This document shows, in pieces, positions 34,601 to 46,600 of a stretch of DNA of 64,000 nucleotides. How positions within the stretch are numbered: the first letter of the stretch is position 1; every line of letters starts with the position of its first letter. The notes below the pieces were generated by a model. It worked only from the letters and a program-made list of their open reading frames with translations, did not search any database and was not told the DNA's origin. A program made the translations under genes and the position numbers. Source of the DNA: Marisa cornuarietis (taxonomy: Eukaryota; Mollusca; Gastropoda; Architaenioglossa; Ampullariidae); assembly GCA_004794655.1 (NCBI GenBank), contig SMMW01000521.1, positions 521,501 to 585,500 on the forward strand, read 5' to 3'.

Positions 34601-37600
34601 TGCTGATTCTAAAGTGAAGTACTGACTCTGAATCCCATCTTTTCCATTCCCAACAGGCAGAGGACTGTCTGTAGTAAACTGAAAGGACTTAAAACCTTAT
34701 CCACCTCATAACCCATGTAAGCTAACCTTGAAAAAACTTTGGACTTGATCTAGGATGTTGTTGCTGGTGTTGCTGTTGCTGCATTGGCTGTTGGTGCTGC
34801 TGCTGTTGATAAAATGGCTGATGTTGAGGGCTTTTCTGTAAGGCAGCTGAGAGCTTGGGGGCAATACTCTGCTGCTGATGTTGGTGGGGAGGAGTACTCT
34901 GGGGAAGAGGTGAAGCTAGCGTCATCGCAGGACTGATAGAGGCAGGGGAGCGAACTGGCTGTGGATGAATCAGCACCTGCGGGCCTGCAGAAAAGTTGTG
35001 AAAATTTAGGTTCCTGTCACCATTTGCAACAACAGACAGTAAACTCATTGTACTGATTTGAATGCTAGAAACAAAAATTGAACAAAATAAAAATCAATCA
35101 AACTCAATCATTTTAAAAGTATGACAACTCAAGAAGCTGTTAGAAAACAGATAATTTAGAAAGATGCACAAAACATTATCATCACTGTCATCAAAAAGAT
35201 GTCAAAACCTATCAGCACACACATACACAGGTATATGTACATAAATTCACAAACACAAAATCTGCATGGATACCTTGAGCAACAATGGTTGGCACAATCT
35301 GCAACGTTTCTAACTTGGCACTTGGTGACTGGGCTGTTGCTATGGAAATGGAGGTCCCTGGTGGCTGAGGCATGAAGTTGAGCCTAAGGAGAAAATGTGC
35401 TTGTGGTCAAGATCTCCATACAACTGTCTCAAGATCTTTACACAGTTTTCTCAAGATCTTCATACAACTGTCTCAAGATCTTTATACAGCTGTCTCCAGA
35501 TCTTTATACAGCTGTCTCCAGATCTTTACACAGTTGCCTCAAGATCTCCATACAGCTGTCTCAAGATCATCACACAGCTGTCTCAAGATCATCACACAGC
35601 TGTCTCAAGATCTTCATATATCAAGATCTCTATACAGCTGTCTCAAGATTACAGAATGTCAACAGGAAACAAGCATTAGGTAAACCAATGAAAAAAGCAG
35701 TAAATTAATTTTTATTTTTACAGTTCTACCCCATGATGCTCTTTCTTCACAATCCTGCTCTACTTCATGGTTTCTGGCAATCTTTAATTTAGACTGTGCA
35801 CTTAAAAAAATTATTTTTTATTATTATTATTATTACATTTTATTATTGTAACTACTCTGTCACAATCTTATTTCATTCAAAACCTAAAAAGCGCTTTAGT
35901 AGTTTTCAAAGGTATGACTACCTATTATGCATAAAAAGCCAATAATAAAATTGACTTACACGATTCCTTTAATTCCCTTGGCATTAATTCTGCATGTTAC
36001 TCAGGATCGTAAGATTAAGTAAAAAAAAAAAAAGTTACAAGTGGTGATCAGTCTTAATGCTGCATCTGGGGTCAAATTAGGTTACCCTGAGTAGTTATTG
36101 CTGTTGAATTTGAAAAGTGCTTCTACCTATAGGTGATTTCACACTGGAAAAAAGAAGGGAAGGATAATCTGCCGAATATGGGGGAGGGGGAAGTGGTAGG
36201 GAGGGGAAGGGGTTAAGGTAGGTGTGGGAAGGGGTTAAGGTAGGTGTGGGAAGAGGGTTGCTGTTCTGTGATACACAGGAGTTATTCTTCCTTGCTCTTA
36301 TTGTCCAGGAAGTCTGCTAAGTCCACAGTGATTGTGTACAATACCTGTTGCTTGATCCCTTATGTTGCACTACTCATATATTCTAGTTTTGGATTATGTT
36401 TTGGATACTATATTTATCACTACTGTTTACTGTGTAAGGTAATTTCACTTTTTTTAACCCTACCTTAATGCTAACAATTTGCTGGTTTATGAGTTTGAGT
36501 TATAACTGTTAAATGAAAACTTAATCTTGATTATCACTTGTATCATTAATGCTCCTTTTTTTAAACACTGTCTCAAAGTTTTCAGAGCTTTGGATTTATA
36601 GCCGAGTAGCAGTCGGCGTTAACTATATTTATATAAAACTCCAAACCTCGGAAACAGTTGAGGTGAACTAACTTTTATATAAAATTCTGAGTCCGAGTCA
36701 TGTTTGGGGTTAAAATACCAAGGTTAAATTGCAGCAATTTATATCTGTATCATTCAGCTTGCATAGTCAGCAGTACCAAAAAAACCTCAGTAACATTCCA
36801 TCTCAAACATCCACATGCTACAGACATGTACCTAGGTGCAGTGGGAAGTATAACCCGCTGCTGCGGCTGTTGCTGAGGTTGCTGCAGCTGTGCAGTGATT
36901 GTTGTTGGATGCTGGTGTAGGTGGGTGGTGAGGGCACTGGGTTGCTGCTGCTGCTGCAGGTGAGCGGTGATGGTGGCTGCCTGTTGCTGTTGCACTACTG
37001 TCGGTGATGGCAGAGGGAGCGCCTGGTGCTGTGCCACCGCTAGCGACACAACAGGCTGAGAAAGGGAGCCTCCGGAGATCTGCACCTATCATGAACATAC
37101 TTCAGTTACAATCTCACTGAGACCCCACAGAATCTTTTCAAAATTAAGCTTGAGTTTTGCTGAGATACACGCATGCAAGTACACATTTAGTGAATGCACT
37201 TCAGGTATGGTGCTGGAGATGCATGAAAAGAGAGATCAAGGGAAGCTATCGGCAAGTACACTCTACCTGTTGAGGCTGTGCCATGGCTACAATAGCTGGG
37301 GACTGTGGCATAGCAACAAATTGCGTAACCATGGCAACCTGCTGTTGCTGCTGCTGTTGTTGCTGAGCCTTATTGGTGCTGATAACAGCTTGGGGCTGGG
37401 CAGGCTGCTGTGTGGTCAGAACCTGCATTACATATAAAAACACATGTTTGGCTAAGTAAGTCAATCCCTAACACGAGCATGTAAAAAAAAAAAAAAAAAA
37501 AAAACTGTATCACCTTTCTCTTTAAATCTTGAAGTTTTTTATTTCAACCTAACTTCTCTATTTGCTATTTATATCTGACATTCAATGCAATCATATTATC

Positions 37601-40600
37601 TGTCTCATGCTCTCATTCATCTGTTACCTTGCGTATGTTGCTGGCAGGTGTGATCTGAATTTTTCCTGACATGGGGACCTGGTGGGACCCTTGTGGAGGG
37701 ACAGGGCTGCTGGCCACAGTGAGGATGCCAGCCTGTGTCACAGCTCCTCCTGGCAGTGCCATCTGCAAGACATTCTGTACCTTGTCTCCTTGAGGAGATG
37801 CCTGCACCTGGGTGATGAGTAGTCAAATCATGTTAGTGGATACAGCCATAGTCATTGTTGGTGTATCAGCCAAACCTATAGGATAACATTGCTATTGTCT
37901 CCATATTTATGACGACATCTATCTACATAAATAAAATGTCAGGTTTTGCATTTAAGCATAAAAATTACTCTGCTCACCTAACTACCATACCCAGTAACAC
38001 CTAACAGGAGAAATTAGGAGAAAGAGCACGAAGAATATTCAAGAGCAAGATTGTGACAAGTCGCAAGATAGTATCTGTGCAAGGAATGCTTTGCAAAATC
38101 AGCCACACTTAATTTGTTCAACACTAGTATGGTTTTCACATAAAGTTTGTTCAAAAAACTTTTAAAATATGAAGCCTCAGTACTTAAGTAAGGGCATTAG
38201 TTAAGTATTCTCCCACACTATCTTCCACAATATGGGACACTCACTAAGGATCTACTATGGCAAAGTGAGTACATCTGGGACACTGACAATGTGACTGAGA
38301 AAAGTCAAAATGATGCTGGGGTACCACTACCTGGACAGAGGGTAAAATATAGCGGACGTGAGTGGGCTGCTGTGAAGGTGCAATGCTCAGGGTCTGGGTC
38401 GGTGCCTGCGCTTGCTGCTGCTGGCCTCCCCCTGCCGATGCCGCAGCATTGGTCTTCAACACCAGGTTGGTCACCAGGTGATGGGCTGGCTGTGTGGCTA
38501 CAGTCTGGACTGGCTGTGCTGCCTGGGGACTGGTCTGAGGCGGCGGTGCAACATTGCGGAAAGTGGTCATGAACCCTTGTGAGTTGACAGCGTGGTGCAC
38601 TCCCGAGTTCCCAGCTTGGATTTTCTGCCCCTGGGCTGTGGCCAGGCTGGAGGTGTCGAGTAGGGTCATGCCGCTGTACTGGCTGCCCTGCAGCACAATG
38701 GTGCTGTACTTGGGCATGCTGGCTGCCTGCGCACCAGGCAAGATGGTAGCCGAGGGCATGCTGATGCTGCCCAGAGAAGCCGTCCGGCTCACTTTGTTGG
38801 TGGTGGATGGCATGGCTGGGGAGTTGGTGGGCTTGGAAGCAATGGGAATTGGGGTGGAGATAGGTTTGGTGGTGGTGGCAAAAGTAGATGTTACCGTGCC
38901 AGAAATCTGGCCAGCACAGGTTGCGACAAGCTGCGGTGCTGCGACAATCTGGACCATGGATGAGGTGGTGGGTTTGCCCAGAATGGCATTTGGCTGAACC
39001 ATGATTTGCTGCTGTTGCTGTTGATGCTGCTGGTGCTGGTGGTAGTGCTGCTGTTGCTGTTGCTGCTGGTGCTGCTGATGAGGAGCTATACGCTGTGAGT
39101 TGACACGTCCCACACCTTTGGAAATTTTTCCCAGAATTGGCCCGTTTGAGTGGTGGTAGCCCAGCGTGGTTTGTGTGTCGGAGGAGACAATAAGTTGCTG
39201 TCTGTCCTGCATCATGGTGATGTTGTGGATCGTCATAGGGCCCACTTTCACAGGAGGCTGCTGGACATACTGAACCCGTCCACCTCCAGTAACGCTGGAC
39301 ACCATGGCCAGAGGCACAGCTGCCGAGGCTGCGGCCACCAGGCCAGGCACAGACGAAGTGGAGAAAGAGGTCTTCCTAATTTCCATCTTCTCTTCATTTT
39401 GAATGTTCCCACTTTCTGCACTTATAGACTGCATATCTTTCAGCTTGGCACGGAAGGCTCCAATGGGTTGGAAGCTCGAACCTGTGCTGGAAGGCCGTGG
39501 GAGCGACAGAGGGTCCAGAGCATCTTTCACCGCTGCTGCAATTCCAGACAATTTAGTGGACTCTGAATGCATGAGGACCTGAGTGGACTCTGAGTGAGGC
39601 ATCCTTCTGATTGGCTGTGGGCGGTGAGCAATGTCTACTGACCCGATCTGCATCCAAAATATTTTTGTTTATGAAAGCCACAGATACAAACAAGCCCAAA
39701 AATATCAAGTTCTCTAGATCCTGCTTAAACAATTTTAAATAAAGAGGAACATAAATAATATAATGGACTGAACAGTCCAATATACAAAGTTCTCTGAATA
39801 CTACTCAAACAATTTTAAATAAAGAGGGGAAATAGTATAAGAATAGAAGACTGAACAGGCCAATGTATAAAGTTTTCTCAATCTTTCTCTCCCGTTCTTC
39901 TCATTTGTCCCTCCTCATCGTGCAAATTTTATCAAGGTCATATGCTATTTTATGGGTATGGCTAATCACCTGTTTCATGACAGGCGAGAATCTCTGCTGA
40001 GGGAAAGCCTTGTTTTCGATCAAGACGTTATCTTCTGCCTCGCTGTCAGTTGCACTATCTGACACATGTTCTTTGCAGTTAAGATCTATGCCATCAGTTT
40101 CACTGTTGTTGTCTGTGAAGATATGCAGAGTATATGTCAATATGCAAAGTATATACCCAGCATTCTAAGTAGATCTCATAGTTTAAGTCCACTAAAAAGC
40201 GTATCATTAATTTAATACTATTTAAACACTATCAAATAAAACATAACATCCTAAGTGTATCACTTTTCCATTATATTTAATTTGAGTACCTTGCTAAATT
40301 AAACAAAAATTGAATTTTATTTACCAGTGGGCAATCTGAAAAAAGTTTCTTCAAAACAAACCATCTCTTTATTAGTTTTACTCTTTTATAATTGGTAGAG
40401 AAATCTGCGAAGCTATGGGCTATTTGCCTAAAAGACCCTAGAAAAATTTGTCACTTTCTCAGTCTTTCAACTCTCCAATTTAGTTCTCACCATCCTCCTC
40501 GCATATAACCATTTTCTCATCATCGCTGTCATCCTCCTCTCCCTTAGACTGTGGAGTGCGGTAGGCATGATGGGATATGAGCTGCTGGGACCTGCTGGTG

Positions 40601-43600
40601 GGCACTGGCCCAGCAAGTTCTCGCACACCTCCAGACAAGGGAGAATGACTCTGGGCGGCTGAAGCGTGGGACGTTGAAGGGAGCTGCAGGCAGCTATCTG
40701 ATACAAGCCTTTCTCTTGACAAAGGCTGGGGAATAAATCAGTACAAACCCTTTCATTTGCAAAAACACAAAACATGGCTCACACAATCAGGTTATTGTAA
40801 ATTGAAGTGCTGTTGACATCGTCCTTGTTACCTGGTAATTTTTACTTGAACTAGTCTAAGATAGGGATTTGCACATTTAGTGAACATTCAACAACACGTG
40901 TTATGTATCTTATTCCATCTCAGATCCAACTATGTATGTCAGGCAAACCCAGATGACCACACAAGAACAAGCATACCTCTGTCAGACTTGCACCACTTTC
41001 TCGCTTTAAAAAAGCTTTGGTGGGGACAAAGGCGCTGCCCTCATCTTCACGAGAAAATGAAGAGAGACTGTGAGGGCGAATGTTTGCAAGTGGCACAGGG
41101 TCATCGAACACATCATCAATGCTAGACTGTTTAACCAGCACTGGACTATCCAACTTCTCTGCAAGGAAACAACCATATTAACATTACAACTCTTACAATT
41201 TTGTGTATACATCTAGAAATCAAAATGTTCCATTTGTAATCATACAGTATACTGTGTCAACAGCTCATGAAAGGAACACTACAAAGTAACAGTATGCACT
41301 GTATCTCTCTTACAGTTAAGTGATTGAGAGAATGCAATCACTTCTTCATGAATGGTAGCTTGTAGCTTTAGGCCTTCATAAAAGGAGTATAATTTTTTAT
41401 GACTGGGTAAAGATCAGTGCAAAATATTATTTCCCCAAATCTGCATGAATACACCTTCAATAAGATATATGTTTATGAACATCCCCATGCACAGAAATGT
41501 CAACACCACAGGCATTGGAATAGCTGTCAAGGCCTCAGCCAGTGGGATTGCTGGGAAGATATGTTAATTAGGCATAATATGACACCACAGTTTTCACCTC
41601 TTTCTATGCATGGGAGTGTTAGCAGATGTATACCCTGAGAACAGAAAGGGGGAAATAGCATCTTGCATGGAGTTTCATGTAATCAATTTTTTTTTTATTT
41701 TGCATCCCACTAGTCCTTTAAAACAAGAAGTTTTTTTTTTAATGCTAGATTGCTGACCTGTTATTTCAGCATCAGCAGCATCACCTGATGAACTAAGCCT
41801 AGAATGTTGCTTAAGGGACGTGGCCACAGTGGACGACCGTTTGCGATCCTTTGAGCACCACTTCCAGTCAGGATGAGCCTTGAAGTGGGCTTCCTTCACC
41901 TGTCAGATAAGACAAGCATACAGAGTTATGCATTATCAATTCTTCAGCACCACCACTTACCTTAAAAACTCATACAAAGAGAACCATTTAAATTAACAAC
42001 ATCATTGATAGAGACTCCATAGTAACTCCACAGTTACTCCAAATTATTCTCATGCTTTTAAAACTTTGAACTGATCCCAGAAGAAAAAAAGATGCTCCTA
42101 AGAAAACACAATTTCAGAGTATTATTATTTAGCTAAAAAAAGATTTTAAGTAATTTTTTTCATCCTGATAAATTCAAAAACTTACAAAGATTGATCAAGT
42201 AAGATGAGTTCATGTACATCAAAGAAAACAGGACACAAGAAGATTAATTTAACTGTCTAAAAGACAGGATCAAAAATTATATTTGTTGTTCTATGATTCC
42301 AAGCCCTAATCTCATGTGCAAAGCTGCTTGAGTTTGCAATGCAGTGCACAGAATAAGACTTGCTGTGGCTGGATTGCTTAGCTCAACTGTGATGTTATAT
42401 AGGATATAACTCTCCAGGCAAAGTGCAATTTTTCTGCTTCTGGATGCAGGAGTTCCTTCCCAAGAACAGTTGTTCTTAAAAGAATGTTCAAAATAACTGC
42501 AAGTCCAGTTGCTGGTCATCAGTAAATGCTTATGCCCTACTAAGGCATTTCAGTATGTGAGGATGGAGGTTAAGAAACATGACCTGCAAATGTAAGACAA
42601 CTCATATCATACCTGGGAAGCCAGGTCATAGTAAAGCTGTTTCTGTTTAGGCTCCAACGCATACCACCACTCGCCCAATATCTTGCTCACGGTACGGTTG
42701 TCCTGATTCGGATGTCGCTGGTGCACCATTGCCCGGTGTCGCTTGCTGAAGATCATGAAGGCGTTCATTGGACGACGGATGTGGTCTTTATCCTTCTGAC
42801 CAAAAACAATGTGTGATGGGATTCCATATCCTGGATTGGCAGTCTTTAGTAGTTTATCTTCAATATGATCATTTTATTTAAAGTATTAAAAATTAACAGA
42901 TGCCACTCACTCTCTCAGTTTTTCTTCCATGATGGATACTGAACAAACACACCCTGTTTTTGTTAGAGCTGTCTTTTAGAACACATCAATCACTCTGAGC
43001 AGCAATTCACAAACCACAAGAGACCTTACGTAATATTACAATTCATTAAAACTATCATTGGTTTTCACTTGGATCTACTAAATCAGTGATTTCAAACATG
43101 ATGAAGGTTGGCCAAAATCTTCACACTGAGGCAAAGCAGCTGACTCTAAGTATGCATAATGAGGCTACCAATAGCACGAAATAGTGTGTGTAGTGTGAAT
43201 CCACTTGCTGCAGTGTGTACAAATGATTTTAAATGAGTGGTTAAGTGGAAGCTAAGGGTGTCAGTGGCTGGCCTTCCATCACGCTCATCACTGGAGAGGC
43301 AGATCCCATGTCAAAAACATCAAAATCTTGTACAACTCGCTAAACAGACACATACCGGCTTGCCTCAGAAATAAGAGGTATATGACTAAAGGTCAGTAAA
43401 ATCCCTTACTCATCTTTTCTATTGACTTTGTTTAAATGTATAGCACTGTATCTTGATTACACATCTGCCATATTAAACCCACAAAATTAAGTGGCATCGA
43501 TCTGTATAAAAGCTTAACAGTTTTCATCCTTTACACTCTCTCACTCACACACACACACACAAGCAAACACAGGTGCACTGATTTTTCTCAAGACCCTGTT

Positions 43601-46600
43601 CACACACACGCAAACACATGCAAGTAAATGTGCACTGACCTTTCTCAAAGCCCTGTTCTCTTCTTTGTCTTTCAGAGCACTTAGTGACTGCGTACGTCTC
43701 TTTGTAGGTGACTTGGGAGCTTTCTTTGCTAACTCCACAACAGGTTCAAACACATCATCATCATCAGGATCACAGCCAACATCATCATCCAGCTTCAGCC
43801 CTGTAGGACACATAAACCTACTCAAACCAGCTCAGCTTGAAATTCCTGATATCTTTTTGAAGAATTTGCTCTGACCTTCACATCATCATTCATATTGCAA
43901 TGATATATATATATATATGCAGTTTTAGAAATAGCTTGTTAATGATGGTAAGACACAAAATCTGAACATATATAAAGGCTAATGCAGATTAAACAAGTTG
44001 AAATTCAAAGTTGCTGAAAAGTTATCAGACTATAGTGCTAATAGCAGCTATCATTAATTTGTTACAAAAAAAGCATTTTTATTTTAGGAAAGAACACATG
44101 GATTGACTAAAATTTTAACTTCTGATGTCACTGAAGTAACCCCAACTGGGCTTTTCCCAAATCAGCAAACCTACACTTTCTGCCATTAAAGGAAATGAGG
44201 CCTTGACCTCTTGCCAAAACTCAAGTAAGCACTACAATGTTCAAAGTTTTGTATTTTGTAACTGAGATTCAGATTTCGGGAATTAATATATTTTAACGGA
44301 TTAACCCCATTCCTTTGACAATAATTTAACACTCATGTTGCCCTTTAAGCTGCTGATACTGGGACACAGGCAAAGTCACCGGTCAAAACTTTCTTCACAT
44401 TCTCTGCTAAACTCAATCATAATCACTGACAAGAGAAGAACAGTTCTGCATCTGCCAAACTGGCATGCTAGCAACAAAAAGTTCTTCCAACTGTCTTTGT
44501 GTTCCAGAATGTTCTAACAGAACAGGGTAGATGACAGGAATTCTGGCTGTTGCTTCCTTTATTAATGACTACCTGATAAATATTTTTAAAATAACAATTC
44601 TGCTCATGATAAAACTAGAGAAAAAGAATGTCAACACAGTAATTACTCCATAATGAAATAATCCTTTTCCTGCCTCCCCAAAATCAAGGAAGTAGCTAGC
44701 TAGTTAAGTGTGCTTGATGACAAAATGTGACGACTTCACAAAGATGCAGATAAAACAACTTCCGTATTCAAGTTTCATTCTTTTCTTAATCCAGTTTAAA
44801 TGCACTTTACAAACACTACCTATTTTCTTTTGCAAACTTCCAAGCAATTTCTTTTTCAAAAATAAATGCAGATACACACCACACCAGCATGCATCAGCAC
44901 TAAACCAGAGTCACAGATTTTGACATAAGGTACCAAGCTCCTGGGTTCATAAGCAAAAGACATGACTTTCCTCTATTAGCTCTCTCATCACTGCAAAAAG
45001 CCTTGACTGTACCTCCATCACCAGCTGTGGACAGCCGATCCGACTGACTTCCCCTTGGTGAGGCCTGCTTGAACTTAGGGACTGGACTAGCTGAAGGGGG
45101 CGGAGCCTGCTGTAAGGGCATGGGTTGGGTGGTGTTGTTGAGGAAGGGTACCAGGCTGTGCCAAGGGTATATTTTGTGTAAGCCACCCTCTTTTTCTGTT
45201 TCTGCAAAACAAACCAACAAAAAAAGGGTCGGTAAATTTCTGCTGAATGAATATTCCTAGTAAAAATGAACTGTGAATTCTCCATTAAATGTCGTTTCAG
45301 CAAAATGAACAATATGCAGAAGCACTGACTCTACAATTAAAGACATGCCTCATCATGCCTGCCCTATACCAGCTCTCCAGCATGCCAGCTCTTGCTATTG
45401 AAAATGGTCACAACAATCAATGTTGGTCACTGCCCATTCATGCATTAGCAATCAGTATGATGCTGTTAATACCCTGGGTGGAGAATGTTAACAAGTTTAT
45501 AGTTTTTTAAAATAAAAGAACTGCAACCGCTTGGCATCCATTTCAAAAGCATAACTATTTCAACTCTGGAAATAGTTGCAAGTGGCCCTTAGCTGATTTG
45601 ATTTAAATCATTTGCAACACACTGCATCTGTGAGCAGAATCTGATATCAATCACTTTAAAAGGCAAATCTGTCATTGGGATGGGGGGGGTTTTTTGGTTT
45701 GTTTTTTTTGTTTTTTAGGAGGGGGGGGGGTTTCAAAAGCAGTCTTGCCTCAAGAAGGATTCATTTTCATTATTTCAAGAATCAAGACACCAGTTTGTAA
45801 ACAATAATAATAATAAAATTTCCATTTTTATAGACCTATTTTTCAAACATGCTTCTGATATGGAGGGCAGACAATAAACTCACACCCAGTCATCACCTTT
45901 GGTGCACTTAACTCATGAGGCTCCACACAGTACATGCAGACAAAAAGCACAAGGCAGATTAGAAGCTAGTGCTTTTTGTTGAATACAATCGATGGCTGTC
46001 ATTCCTTACCAAATAAACAAGTGAGCTAGCAGAATGTTTGCCTGAGAAGTACTACCTGAAGTTCAACTGTGCTAACTAAACTAGCTCCAGATTTGATAAA
46101 GTTTTGATATACATGCAGGTTTCCACTATGATGCAGAAGGAGAAACTGGATAAACCAAAACATATGGAAAGAAGAAAGTGGTGTTCAGTAATGGGGTCAA
46201 CAGCTGAGCCAATCAACAACCATCAGAACACAGCACTCCATTGTTCAGCAAGGCCACAAAGTCAAAAATAGGAAAAATGTCACTGAAGTTTATTTTGCAG
46301 TGATATGCTGGATTTTTTCAAAAAATCAAGAAAAAGGTGTATCACAGTGAACAGCAGCATGTAGATTCAGCATGTAGACCATAACAAAGATGTCCCCAAT
46401 GGTGAAGGTATCTCAATAACAAAAAAATAGTTGTCCTTCTGAGCCAACTAGCAAAGGGGTTCTAACTGACAAATGACATACTATTTTGCTCTCTGCCAGT
46501 CGCTGCAACAGTGGTTGGTACTTACAGTAAACTATCCTTAGTCTGATGTTCTAACGAGCCCCATCAGAAAAGAGGGATATTTGGGTCAACTAAATCACGC

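Noticed and set aside
35372..35708. Three overlapping plus-strand frames of about 100 codons
   Set aside because: They are translations of the 22-bp tandem repeat in all three frames, not genes.
38291..39566. Long plus-strand open frames opposite capicua exon 9
   Set aside because: Antisense shadows of a 439-codon GC-rich coding exon on the minus strand.
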